A stretch of DNA of 64,000 nucleotides from Hyphomicrobiales bacterium (GCA_900471925.1 UCGV01000012.1:124001-188000), one strand, 5' to 3'; positions 14,673-22,956 are shown, counted from the stretch's first letter. Program-made: numbers and translations. Notes: generated by a model from the letters alone, not told the origin.

Positions 14673-15878
14673 ATGGACAGATTGGCGGGCCGGCTCGGGC
14701 CGGTTGCGATCGTGCTCGGCTCCGGCCTCGGCATGTATTTCAGCATCGGCATCATCTTGATCTACGGATTCAGCGTATTCGTCGTGCCAATCGCCGAAGA
14801 TACCGGCTGGGACCGGACGATGGTGGCCGCCGTGGTGGCGCCGATCGCCATCGTCAACGGGCTGATGTCGCCTGTCGTGGGCGCGCTGACGGATCGCTTC
14901 GGGCCACGCCGGGTGCTGATCGCATCCTCCCTGCTGATGGCGATCGGCCTGACGGGCATCGGCGTGACGTCGCAGAGCCTGCAGGCATTCACCATCGCCG
15001 TCACCATCGCCAGCCTGCTCGGGGCGGCGCAGACCGGCGTGCCCTATACCTATGTGATCGTCGGCTGGTTCAAGGCGCGGCGCGGGCTGGCGCTCGGCAT
15101 CATGCTTTCCTTCGTCGGGCTCGCCATTGCCACCGTGCCGCCAGCGCTTGCCTTCATCATTTCGCTCTGGGGCTGGCGCTTCGCCTTCGTCGCGGCCGCC
15201 GCCGTGGCCCTGGCGATCACGCTGCCGGTCGCCTTCTTCGTGATCCGCGATCCGCCGGCGGTGCGGAAGGATGCGTACGGCGAGGGGCATGACGTGCCGC
15301 AGGCGCTGCAGACCTCAAGTTTCTGGCTGATGCTGGCGGCCTTCTTCCTCAACTATTTCGCGGCGGCCGCCGGCTCGATCTCGCTGCCCGTGCAACTGGC
15401 CGATCGTGGTGCGGCACCTGCCGAAGCGGCCTTCGTGATGAGCATGGTGGGGCTTTCCTTCATCATCATGCGCCTGGGCTTCGGGGCGCTGCTCGACCGG
15501 TTTTCGCCGGTGCCGCTGACGGCGCTCGCCTTTGCAGCACCCGTGATCGGCCATCTGATCCTGCTGAATTCCGAGGGGCAGGTGGCGGCCTATGTCAGCG
15601 CCGTGTTCTTCGGCCTTGCCACGGGGGCGGAGGGCGATGCGATCGGATATCTGCTGGCGCGGCGCTTCGGCATGCGCAGCTTCGGCAAGCTCTTCGGCAT
15701 CAATTACATGGCGCTGACGATGGGCGCCGGCCTTGGCCCTGCCATGCTGCATATCCTGGCGGATGGTGGCACGCGCTATGGCGAGGCGCTGACGGTCTTT
15801 GCCTTTATCGGGGCTGTCGCGCCTGTGCTGCTGATGCTCGATCGTGCCAGCCGGTCATTGCAGCGTGTCGGTGTGTGA
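14673..15878 (+). CDS. MFS transporter (monocarboxylate/OFA-like)
   Basis: This 401-residue inner-membrane transporter shows about twelve hydrophobic segments in two halves of six. The conserved MFS loop between helices 2 and 3 is GALTDRFGPRRVL, and its counterpart in the second half is FGALLDRFSPVPL. Helix 1 (GLGMYFSIGIILIYGFSVFV) resembles the monocarboxylate/oxalate-formate antiporter branch. The start at ATG 14673 has GGGGGA just upstream; ATG 14661 is the alternative. It is divergent from the VOC-ABM-SDR genes and may import or export their substrate. Its last 24 bp overlap the 3' end of the convergent AfsR-like gene. Confidence 0.88.
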   Translation: MDRLAGRLGPVAIVLGSGLGMYFSIGIILIYGFSVFVVPIAEDTGWDRTMVAAVVAPIAIVNGLMSPVVGALTDRFGPRRVLIASSLLMAIGLTGIGVTSQSLQAFTIAVTIASLLGAAQTGVPYTYVIVGWFKARRGLALGIMLSFVGLAIATVPPALAFIISLWGWRFAFVAAAAVALAITLPVAFFVIRDPPAVRKDAYGEGHDVPQALQTSSFWLMLAAFFLNYFAAAAGSISLPVQLADRGAAPAEAAFVMSMVGLSFIIMRLGFGALLDRFSPVPLTALAFAAPVIGHLILLNSEGQVAAYVSAVFFGLATGAEGDAIGYLLARRFGMRSFGKLFGINYMALTMGAGLGPAMLHILADGGTRYGEALTVFAFIGAVAPVLLMLDRASRSLQRVGV

Positions 15879-18761
15879 CAGGCCGGGATGCAGCGGCCCG
15901 GCACCGCGACGCCCATCGCCGCCCACCGGTAATGCATCGAGGATGAGACGCGCGCGGACGAGATCGGCTGTCTCGAAACCATCGCTGAAGCGGCGATAGA
16001 TGGGGGTGAGCAGATCGCTCGCCCTGGCGCCATGCCCCTGCCAGAACCAGTCCTCGGCAAGTGTCGTTGCCGTGCGCAGCTCCCATGAGCGCGCGCCCTG
16101 CCGGTGGGCGAGATCGAGCGCCTGCAGATAAAGCGCGTCGCGGGCCTGCACCGTGCGGGCACCATTGTCCCGGCGCAGGAGGTCGGCCTTGATGCGCAGC
16201 AGTTCCGGCATGCACCAGAGCTCGCCCGTGGAGGCTGAGAGCGCGATGGCCGGTTCGATCGCCGCAAGCCCGGAGGCTGGATCGCCAAACGCGCCCAGGC
16301 CGGCGGCATAGATGCCGGTATAGAAGGGGCAGCGCATACGGAAGCCGACATCGTCAAGCTCTTCGAGCGCGCCTCTCATCAGCGCAAGACCCCTGGCATC
16401 GCCGCTCTGCAGCAGGCAATCGGCGCGCAGGCAGCGGCCCATCGCCATCCAGATCGTCATGGCATGTTCGGCCATGTGGACTTCGATCGTGGCAAGCATG
16501 CGTTCGGCGCCGTCGAGATCTCCGGTCCAGAGCGCGATGGGGCAGGTGGTGTGGATCAGGGCGTTGCAGAGCGCCAGCGCATGGCGGGCGGCGCGCGCTT
16601 CCTCCAACTGGCGCTCGGCCATGGCGACCGCCTTTTGCGGATGGCCCTGCAGCCAGAGAACATTGGCAAGCGTGCCGCGCGCCGCCGAGCGCGGGTCGAG
16701 CTGGAAGCGGGCAATATCCGAGCGCGTGACCGGCGGCACGTAATGCGCGATCATGCGCTCGAAATGCCGCCGCGCCTTGCCGAGTTCGCCGAGGTAGCGC
16801 AGCGCCGTTCCGGTCTGCCGCTCGACATTGGTGCGGGCGGCGGGATCGCCGCTGGTATCGGCGAGCTTGCGGATCTTCTCGGCGGTTGCCAGCGTCGTGC
16901 GGTGGTCGCCGGTCCAGGTGGCGTAATCGCAGAGGCCCCAGAGGCAGCTCATCTGAAACTCGATATCGCCAAGCGTTTCGGCACAACCGAGCGCTGTCGC
17001 CCAGGCCGCCTTGACCTCGGGAACCGGGCCGCGCGTGTGAAAGAGCGCGGTACCCAGCGCCAGATGCAGCTTCATCTCGTCACGCAGGCTTCTGGTATCG
17101 GCAAGCGATGTTTCCAGCGCAGCTTCGAGGCGGGCGCGGCACTCCTCCACCAGCGACAGATGCTCCCAGAAGGGGATGGCGGCTACCGTCAGCGCCACGC
17201 CCAGCGCAAGGCTGCGATTTGCCGTGGAGAAGGCCCAGCCGAGCGCCAGGCGGATATCGTCTACCTTGCTGCCATATTCGGCCAGCCACTGGTCCGTCGG
17301 GCGGATCTTCCACTCGGTCTCGGCGCGTTCGGCAAGCACCAGGAGATGTTCGGCGTGGCGCTGGCGCAACGCCTCGCGTTCGCCGCTTTCCTCCAGCCTT
17401 TCGAGCGCGTAGCGGCGGGTCGTATCCAGCAGCCGGTATTGCGTGCCAAGCTCGCCGCGCTCGATGGCGACGAGCGATTTCGCCACGAGATTTGCGACGC
17501 CCTGAGTGCATTGGGCGCGGGGATTTCCCTTGTCGGCGGCAATGGCGCAGGCCGATTCCAGGCTGAAGGCGCCGGCGAAAACCGAGAGGCGCCGCAGCAG
17601 CATGCGTTCGGGCTCGGCCAGCAGCCCATAGCTCCAGTCGAGCGTGGCGGCGAGCGTGTGGTGACGATCGGGGCCGGAGCGCATGTTGCAGAGCTGGGAC
17701 TGATCGGCGAGCAGGTCGAGCAGTTCGCGGGCGCTGAAGGCATCGAGCCGGGGCGCGGCTAGCTCGATCGCCAGCGCCAGCCCATCGAGCCGGCGGCAGA
17801 TCTCGGCGACGACGGGCGCATCGGCATCATCGAGTTCGAAGCCGGGAAAGCTCTTGGCGGCGCGCTCGACGAAAAGCTCGACGGCCGGAAAGGCCAGCGC
17901 CTCGGCGGCGGAGAGCGCAGCATCCTGCGGCGGGCTTTCCAGTGGCGGCAGGCGGTAGAGCTGTTCCTCACCGATGCGCAGCGGCTCGCGGCTGGTGGCG
18001 ATGATCCTGAGCCTTGGGGCAGCGGCAAGCAGCATGCCGGCGCAGGCGGCGGCCGCCTCGATCACATGCTCGCAATTGTCGAGGATCAGCATCAGTTCGC
18101 GATCGGCTGCGAAGGCGGCGAGGGCCGCTTCAATACGGGCCGAGTGAACCCTGAGCCCGAGTGCCGATGCGATGGAGGTGGGCACGAGTGCCGCATCACT
18201 CACCCGCGCCAGATCGACGAACCAGATGCCGTGCTGACAGGCGCCCGCCAGCGCCTCGGCGGCGGCAAGCGCGAGCCGGGTCTTGCCGATGCCGCCGGGC
18301 CCGACGATGGTGACGAGGCGGGAGCGGAAGAGCGCATCGAGCGTCGCATTCACCGCATCGCCTCTGCCCACCAGCCGCGTGGTGGTAACAGGCAGATTAT
18401 GGGCACGAGCCGGCGCAACCGGGGCAGGGAGCTGCTTTTCCCCCTCCCAGGCGGCATGCACCGGCGAGACGAAGCGATAGCCCCGGCCGCTGACTGTCGC
18501 GATATAGCCGATATCGGCGGGCGCATCGCCGAGCGCGCGGCGAAGGGCTGCGACGGTGACCTTGAGATTGCTTTCCTCGACGAAGGTTTCCGGCCAGGCG
18601 CGCGAGACCAGCTCATCCTTGCTCAAGAGCTCGCCGGGGCGCTCCACGAGGGCGGCCAGGATTTCCACCGCGCGGCTGCCGAGCCGCACCGGCCGCTCGT
18701 TCTTCACCAGCGACTGCCGTTCCGGAATGAAGATGTACGGCCCGAAGGAATAGGAACGCAA
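15855..18761 (-). CDS. AfsR-like regulator: winged helix, STAND NTPase and TPR domains
   Basis: The 968-residue protein starts with an OmpR/PhoB-type winged helix (residues about 5-98, LGSRAVEILAALVERPGELL through GRGYRFVSP). A STAND/NB-ARC-like NTPase follows, with Walker A GPGGIGKT at 154-161, Walker B ELMLILDNCEHV and the IIATSREPL segment. A long helical region of tetratricopeptide-like repeats occupies the C-terminal half. It lacks a phosphorylation domain, so ATP binding and ligand or protein sensing through the repeats probably control DNA binding. It resembles LuxR/AfsR-type integrators rather than two-component regulators. Target genes are unknown. Its 3' end overlaps the convergent MFS gene by 24 bp. 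Confidence 0.85.
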   Translation of the reverse strand: MRSYSFGPYIFIPERQSLVKNERPVRLGSRAVEILAALVERPGELLSKDELVSRAWPETFVEESNLKVTVAALRRALGDAPADIGYIATVSGRGYRFVSPVHAAWEGEKQLPAPVAPARAHNLPVTTTRLVGRGDAVNATLDALFRSRLVTIVGPGGIGKTRLALAAAEALAGACQHGIWFVDLARVSDAALVPTSIASALGLRVHSARIEAALAAFAADRELMLILDNCEHVIEAAAACAGMLLAAAPRLRIIATSREPLRIGEEQLYRLPPLESPPQDAALSAAEALAFPAVELFVERAAKSFPGFELDDADAPVVAEICRRLDGLALAIELAAPRLDAFSARELLDLLADQSQLCNMRSGPDRHHTLAATLDWSYGLLAEPERMLLRRLSVFAGAFSLESACAIAADKGNPRAQCTQGVANLVAKSLVAIERGELGTQYRLLDTTRRYALERLEESGEREALRQRHAEHLLVLAERAETEWKIRPTDQWLAEYGSKVDDIRLALGWAFSTANRSLALGVALTVAAIPFWEHLSLVEECRARLEAALETSLADTRSLRDEMKLHLALGTALFHTRGPVPEVKAAWATALGCAETLGDIEFQMSCLWGLCDYATWTGDHRTTLATAEKIRKLADTSGDPAARTNVERQTGTALRYLGELGKARRHFERMIAHYVPPVTRSDIARFQLDPRSAARGTLANVLWLQGHPQKAVAMAERQLEEARAARHALALCNALIHTTCPIALWTGDLDGAERMLATIEVHMAEHAMTIWMAMGRCLRADCLLQSGDARGLALMRGALEELDDVGFRMRCPFYTGIYAAGLGAFGDPASGLAAIEPAIALSASTGELWCMPELLRIKADLLRRDNGARTVQARDALYLQALDLAHRQGARSWELRTATTLAEDWFWQGHGARASDLLTPIYRRFSDGFETADLVRARLILDALPVGGDGRRGAGPLHPGLSHTDTLQ

Positions 18762-18951
18762 GGTCGAAGCTCCAGATGCCCTGACGGATCTCAGGCTGCG
18801 GATGATAGCCGCTGCGCGGCGGGAAGACTATCGACCTGAAGTATGATGCCGCAAGGCACGCATCCGAGCGGCGTGGAGGCAGAGTCCCGGCCACGGATTT
18901 GTGGCTCAATATTTCGACCGCCGACGCGAAGGCCGCGGCAGTGGCCTGATT

Positions 18952-19326
18952 TCATTTTTCTCCGCCAGCCTCTCTGGCGGCGTCCTCGGCTCGATGGTCG
19001 GCTTCCTGGCTGGCGATCTTCTTGCTGTGGTCGTCCCGCGCCCCCTCAAGCTCCCCTATCGTCGGAAGTATTTCCGCGGCCAGGGCCTTTTGATCGGCTT
19101 CGGTGGTCCGGTGCCTTTTTGCATGAGGCCGAGGCTTTTTTGCCTGATGATGTTCGTGGGCTGCAGGCGTTTCCGGGAGCGGGTCGGTGAGGGTGGTGCG
19201 CGCAGCGGCGGCATCGGCGATCAACTCATGGGCGGAACGATTGCCGACTGGGCGATTACCATTGGCGCCGAAGTCGTGACGGTCGGCTGCGGCGGAGGAT
19301 TTGGCGTCATTGTGTCTCGGCATCAT
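18952..19326 (-). CDS. Hypothetical hydrophilic protein, 124 residues
   Basis: I do not recognise this protein. It is strongly charged and rich in Ala, His, Lys and Glu (HEHHQAKKPRPHAKRHRTTE, EADQKALAAEILPTIGELEG), with no membrane segment or signal peptide, and could be largely disordered. The case for it being real is the ribosome-binding site: CAGGAGG lies 5 nt before ATG 19326. An open frame on the opposite strand (18901-19344) has no such site and is treated as a shadow. Confidence 0.55.
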   Translation of the reverse strand: MMPRHNDAKSSAAADRHDFGANGNRPVGNRSAHELIADAAAARTTLTDPLPETPAAHEHHQAKKPRPHAKRHRTTEADQKALAAEILPTIGELEGARDDHSKKIASQEADHRAEDAAREAGGEK

Positions 19327-19512
19327 GCATGCCTCCTGTTTTAACTTGATCGCGCCGCCATGGCCGGGGCCGGCCCTCTCGGGTAATGCAGCGCAATTCA
19401 CGGGGAGGGCGGAAGGGAAGGCGACCTCATGGGTTCGGTAGTTGTCACCGCCAGGTATGCCGTGCGGCGTTCTCGTGAGCAGCAACAGCCCGGCATTGCC
19501 AGTACCGTCACG

Positions 19513-19863
19513 TCAACTCGGCTTGCCGAGTGCCAGCTGGCAGGCCTGTGCCAGATCCCGGTTCGGTTCGACGCTGCCGAGCGGCGTTGCCCAGCCGGCA
19601 TTTTCGATGACCCTGCTGCGACCATAGGTGCCTGCGGCGTTCAGCTGCGCCATGATTTCTGCTGAAGCCGGATCGCTCTTGGCACGGTCGAGACAGTAGG
19701 GTGTCAATGCGGAGACTATGGCGGAGGTACGCTCGATGCCGGCTGCCTTTCGGGCGCCGGCGGATGTGACCCAGCCTCCCCAGGTGAAGCCGACGATCGC
19801 CAGCGCGACCGCGCCGCATACGGCGCCCCACAGGCCGTGACGAAGCCATGTTATATTTTGCAT
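19513..19863 (-). CDS. Conserved small protein with one N-terminal membrane segment
   Basis: This 116-residue protein has an N-terminal hydrophobic helix (LWGAVCGAVALAIVGFTWGGWV), then a soluble domain with two conserved-looking cysteines (LTPYCLDRAKSDP and QACQLALGK) and a GWATPLGSVEPNRDLA segment. Similar proteins of unknown function are widespread in alphaproteobacteria. It is probably anchored in the inner membrane with the domain in the periplasm. ATG 19863 is chosen; an in-frame TTG 12 bp upstream is possible, and neither has a strong ribosome-binding site. The upstream DNA is unusually AT-rich. Confidence 0.7.
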   Translation of the reverse strand: MQNITWLRHGLWGAVCGAVALAIVGFTWGGWVTSAGARKAAGIERTSAIVSALTPYCLDRAKSDPASAEIMAQLNAAGTYGRSRVIENAGWATPLGSVEPNRDLAQACQLALGKPS

Positions 19864-20221
19864 TTCGAAATCCAATCATTAAAAAATCCGCGCGATACCG
19901 CACACTTAAATAATAACACAATAAATTTTCCGATGTTTATTTAAAACATAAATCGCATACAGAGCTGTATTTGTGCGAAAATATTCCATTGTTATTTTTA
20001 ACATCACAAATAATACAAAATTAAATGTTCATTTCGGCTATTATTTCTTAATGATGACGTAATTGAAGCCTACAGGTTTTTAGTCGTCGTTTGGCTATAT
20101 GGCTCATGTCGGTGTCAGAGACTTGAGGACGCCATCGCTCCTGATTCCGATGGCCATGCCGATGCCCGGATGAGGCTTTCGCCGGACTGCGATCAACCGC
20201 CTTAAGCCGGAGTTCGTCACC
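19864..20221. other. AT-rich divergent intergenic region
   Basis: These 358 bp separate two divergent hypothetical genes. The first 200 bp (to about 20065) are much richer in A and T than the neighbourhood (ttaaataataacacaataa, acaaataatacaaaattaaa), while the last 120 bp return to GC-rich sequence. No open frame or clear operator was recognised. GGAG at about 20209 serves the gene at 20222. Confidence 0.6.
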
Positions 20222-20515
20222 ATGTCCGCAGACGCATCATCCACACGCACGACAAACACCATCGTTCATTTCTCTTCCCCCTTCATGCTCCCCGATCTCA
20301 GTGAAGAGATGCAGCCCGCCGGCGACTACAAGGTCGTGCAGGACGAAGAGCCTGTCGAAGGGCTTTCCTGGCTTGCTTATCGGCGCGTCGCGACCTTCAT
20401 TCACCTTCCGTCGATCTCGCAAGGTAATCGGTTGCGCAGGATCGTGCGGATTGAGCCGAAGGCGCTCGAGCGATTGCTCGCAACAACGAATGGCACGCAG
20501 GAACCCTCCTCATGA
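20222..20515 (+). CDS. Conserved hypothetical protein, 97 residues
   Basis: This small cytoplasmic protein contains MQPAGDYKVVQDEEPVEGLS followed by WLAYRRVATFIHLP. The pattern is familiar from an uncharacterised alphaproteobacterial family in which PAG-x-Y-x-V-x-x-DEE-x-x-EGLSF-x-AYRR is conserved. No catalytic motif is visible. It is translationally coupled to the next gene by an ATGA overlap (20512-20515), so the two products probably work in the same process. The start is preceded by GGAG at a 9-nt distance. Confidence 0.75.
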   Translation: MSADASSTRTTNTIVHFSSPFMLPDLSEEMQPAGDYKVVQDEEPVEGLSWLAYRRVATFIHLPSISQGNRLRRIVRIEPKALERLLATTNGTQEPSS

Positions 20516-20829
20516 ACGTGTTCGAAGACCGTGAGAAAGCGCTTGAGCAGATCTACTTCCTGGATTGCGAAATGGCGTTCCGGGTGCGCTCGCGCCGGGA
20601 CCGGCTGCTGGCGCGGTGGGTCTGCACCATGACGGGTGCGGTCGATATCGAAGCCTATCTCGAGCAACTCGTCGATATCAGGGTGGCGAGCGCCGACGAC
20701 GAAGGCTTGATTGCCAAAATCCTCGCCGATCTCAACACTTCCGGCAAGGATATCGGTGAACGCGCGCTCCGGGAGCGGATGGACATGCTGACGGCCGGCG
20801 CCGCACGCGATCTCGCCCACCCGTCATAA
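20512..20829 (+). CDS. DUF1476 / ATP-synthase zeta-inhibitor paralogue
   Basis: The 105-residue helical protein matches the DUF1476 family in pattern and length: VFEDREKALEQIYFLDCEM, then FRVRSRRDRLLARWVCTMTG, an EAYLEQLVDIRVAS helix, and a final RMDMLTAGAARD. The alphaproteobacterial zeta subunit of this family inhibits F1-ATPase through its N-terminal segment. Here the usual FAHDEEL-like part reads YFLDCEM, so this is a divergent paralogue whose inhibitory activity is uncertain. The start overlaps the stop of the preceding gene. Confidence 0.75.
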   Translation: MNVFEDREKALEQIYFLDCEMAFRVRSRRDRLLARWVCTMTGAVDIEAYLEQLVDIRVASADDEGLIAKILADLNTSGKDIGERALRERMDMLTAGAARDLAHPS

Positions 20830-20840
20830 TCCTCTCCGCA

Positions 20841-20872
20841 AAAGAAAAAGGCCCGGTGGGGTTTCCGGGCCT
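20841..20872 (-). terminator. Intrinsic terminator for the 44-residue gene
   Basis: AGGCCCGG pairs with CCGGGCCT (20849-20872). The T tract (CCTTTTTCTTTTG) follows on the minus strand only, so it serves the small minus-strand gene at 20917-21051. Its stem may also help stop the plus-strand DUF1476 transcript. Confidence 0.8.
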
Positions 20873-20916
20873 GAAGTCTTGTCTATGGGCGTTGCGGCTC
20901 GATTCCGCCCGCCTCT

Positions 20917-21051
20917 TTATGCGGCCTTTTTCCCCTCTGGCCGTTTCGCTTCCGTTATCGCCATTTCGATCAGATATTCCAGAAAGACCTGGCCATCGGC
21001 TCGCGCCAGTTTCGCACAGACTTCCAGGTGATCGATCAGCAGCTTGCTCAT
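20917..21051 (-). CDS. Small protein of 44 residues, unknown function
   Basis: Translation of the minus strand gives a 44-residue acidic/amphipathic helical protein starting MSKLLIDHLEVCAKLARADG, with VFLEYLIEMAITEAKRPEGK in its second half. The ATG has GGAG 8 nt upstream (TTTGGAGAAGAGC), and an oriented intrinsic terminator lies 45 bp after the TAA. These signals on both sides make it a convincing gene despite its size. It has no membrane segment. No function can be assigned; similar tiny proteins are found in rhizobia. Confidence 0.75.
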   Translation of the reverse strand: MSKLLIDHLEVCAKLARADGQVFLEYLIEMAITEAKRPEGKKAA

Positions 21052-21261
21052 GCTCTTCTCCAAAGTCGGGCCCCCTCGGCCTCCGGTTGCGATGAAGCAT
21101 GTAAGTTATGCCTAATATAGCTTGATTGAAGCTGGAGTGAATACTCAGCCTTGGATTGAGCTGGGGAAAAACCCTGTGATCACGCCAAAATGTTCGGGAA
21201 CAATCTCCGGGCAGGGCGGTTGACCTGAAACCAGCAACCGATACTCCCCAGGAGAAGTTCA

Positions 21262-21597
21262 ATGCGCACGAAAACTGTCGCAGCCTGCCTGCTTGCGCTC
21301 GGCATGGCCACATCCGCCTTCGCCCAATCCAACCCGTCGCCCACGGGCGCCACGATGGACCGCAACACCGTCGATTCCGGCGGCGGCGCTGGCACAGGCC
21401 ATATGAAAAAGCACGTGACGACTGACAAGACCACCACGGGCAGCACGACGATGGGCGGCGCCATGAAGATGAAGAAGCCCGCCTGCGACGGCACAGCCGC
21501 CAGCAGCAGCGGAACCGGCCCCGGCACGCTGCAGACGCAGGGCGGTACGAGCAATGCGACGCCGAATGACGAGGCCTGTGCTTCGCATAATAACTGA
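21262..21597 (+). CDS. Small exported Gly/Thr/Met-rich protein
   Basis: This 111-residue precursor has a signal peptide (KTVAACLLALGMATSAFA, cleavage before QSNP) and a low-complexity mature part rich in Gly, Ser, Thr, Met and Lys (GHMKKHVTTDKTTTGSTTMG). Two cysteines (PACDG and DEACASH) could form a disulfide. It is probably periplasmic or secreted. CAGGAGAAG lies just before the ATG. The family is not recognised beyond resemblance to small alphaproteobacterial secreted proteins. Confidence 0.75.
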   Translation: MRTKTVAACLLALGMATSAFAQSNPSPTGATMDRNTVDSGGGAGTGHMKKHVTTDKTTTGSTTMGGAMKMKKPACDGTAASSSGTGPGTLQTQGGTSNATPNDEACASHNN

Positions 21598-21827
21598 TGG
21601 CCCGGAGCCGGAGACGGCGTGGGTTGATAAACGCCCGGGCATGGTGAAATGGCCGGGTGTTTCTTCGTTGGAGGGCAAGAGCTAAGCCCTCGTGGAGGCT
21701 TGGGAGAGGAGTGTGCTTGGCCTTGCACCTTCTACGTGCCGCGGCCGCCCCATCGTCCTCACCACCACTGGCAACCCGCAAATATCCCGCTATGCTCCCC
21801 AAAAACCGAAGCAGGAGCACACAGCGC

Positions 21828-22436
21828 GTGCCGCATATCTACATCGTCACCGATTGCGAATTCGACGGCCCGATACCGGGTGTACATTCCATGCTCTCCT
21901 TTGCCTCGGTCGCGGTCTCCGAAACCGGCAAGCTGATCGGCGAATTCGAGGCGGTGCTGCAGCCGCTCGAGGATGCGACGCGTGACGCGCAGACCGACGC
22001 CTTCTGGCAGGCGCATCCGCAGGCCTATGCCGCTGCAACGGAAAACCCGCAGCCACCTGCAGATGTCATGGCCCGCTTCACCGCCTGGGTGACATCCTTC
22101 AAGGCCGAACCGATCTTCGCCGCCCATCCCGTCACGCTCGATGCGCCGTGGATCGATCATTATCTCCGGCACTTCACCGGCCGGCCGCTCTTCCAGGGCG
22201 AATGGATCGCCGACCGTCTGTTTCGCCACCCGCCGCTCTGCATCCTCTCGATGGTGGCGGGCGCGACGGGCCGCAGCCCATGGCAGCTGGGCATCCCGAA
22301 CTATCCGAGCGAATGGATGGGCGAGGTGCCGCACACGCACCGCGCCATCGACGACGCCCGCGGCTATGCCAATCTGCTGCATTTCTTCCTGACACGGCGC
22401 GAGCCCGGCGGCGGCTATCGGCCGCTGCTGTCCTAG
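21828..22436 (+). CDS. DEDDh-type 3'-5' exonuclease-like protein
   Basis: This protein of about 203 residues has the exonuclease (RNase H-like) fold with all acidic metal ligands visible: TDCEFDGP (the Asp and Glu of motif I), HPVTLDAPWIDHYL (motif II Asp) and HRAIDDARGYANLL (motif III His and Asp). It probably trims RNA or DNA ends in the cytoplasm; the substrate is unknown. GTG 21828 is chosen because AGGAG lies 10 nt upstream and the fold starts within three residues; an in-frame ATG at 21792 is the alternative. A RIME-like repeat follows immediately. Confidence 0.8.
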   Translation: MPHIYIVTDCEFDGPIPGVHSMLSFASVAVSETGKLIGEFEAVLQPLEDATRDAQTDAFWQAHPQAYAAATENPQPPADVMARFTAWVTSFKAEPIFAAHPVTLDAPWIDHYLRHFTGRPLFQGEWIADRLFRHPPLCILSMVAGATGRSPWQLGIPNYPSEWMGEVPHTHRAIDDARGYANLLHFFLTRREPGGGYRPLLS

Positions 22437-22536
22437 AGCATTTCCGCTTTTCTTCGAAACGCGCAAACGCTCTATCTCTTTGTTTTAACGCAATTCCGAA
22501 CGCAAAACCGCTACACAGTTTTGCTGGAATTGCTCT
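22436..22536. repeat. RIME-like rhizobial intergenic palindromic element
   Basis: A stretch of about 100 bp contains two nested palindromes. GCAATTCC ... GCAAAAC ... GTTTTGC-t-GGAATTGC occupies about 22490-22534, and GAGC ... GCTC about 22437-22473. The sequence resembles the Rhizobium-specific intergenic mosaic elements recalled from Sinorhizobium and Rhizobium. It lies between the exonuclease and acetyltransferase 3' ends and may act as a bidirectional transcript end. Confidence 0.65.
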
Positions 22537-22545
22537 GACCCGGCA

Positions 22546-22956
22546 TCAGACGAGCCGGATCAACCCGGCTGCCGTCGGCCTGAAACCGCAGGCGGCGTAG
22601 AAGCCCTGAAGATGCGGCTCGAAATCCACATGCAGCCACTCGGCCCCGCGTTCGCGCGCTACCCGCACGGCTTGCGTGACCAGCGCGGTCGCGATGCCCT
22701 GCCGCTGCAAATCGGGATGCACACAGGTATCGAGGATGAAGGCATGACTGCCGCCATCCCAGGCGATATTGACGAAGCCGATCAGCTTGCCCTCATGATA
22801 GGCGCCGAGATGAGCGAGGCTGCGCGGCAGGATGCGGGCGTAATCCGGCGCCTGCGTCGAACCCCAGGCGGCCGAGCAGAGCACAGCGAATTCCTCGGGC
22901 GAGGGGAAGGGGTCGATGCGGATTTCCGGGCGGATCTCCGGGTGGATTTCAGGCAT
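22546..22956 (-). CDS. GNAT-family N-acetyltransferase
   Basis: This 136-residue protein has the GNAT core: IGFVNIAWDGGSHAFILDTC (strands 3-4), the acetyl-CoA pyrophosphate loop VHPDLQRQGIATALV (Q/RxxGxA), and HVDFEPHLQGFYAACGFRP at the C-terminus. The N-terminus has a short repeat (EIHPEIRPEIR). The acceptor is unknown. The frame continues to 23055, but ATG 22956 gives the standard family length; no strong ribosome-binding site decides the start. Its 3' end faces the exonuclease gene across the RIME-like element. Confidence 0.85.
   Translation of the reverse strand: MPEIHPEIRPEIRIDPFPSPEEFAVLCSAAWGSTQAPDYARILPRSLAHLGAYHEGKLIGFVNIAWDGGSHAFILDTCVHPDLQRQGIATALVTQAVRVARERGAEWLHVDFEPHLQGFYAACGFRPTAAGLIRLV

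Noticed and set aside
18901..19344. 147-codon plus-strand frame opposite the hypothetical gene at 18952-19326
   Set aside because: It has no ribosome-binding site, whereas the minus-strand frame has CAGGAGG at proper spacing. The choice is not certain.
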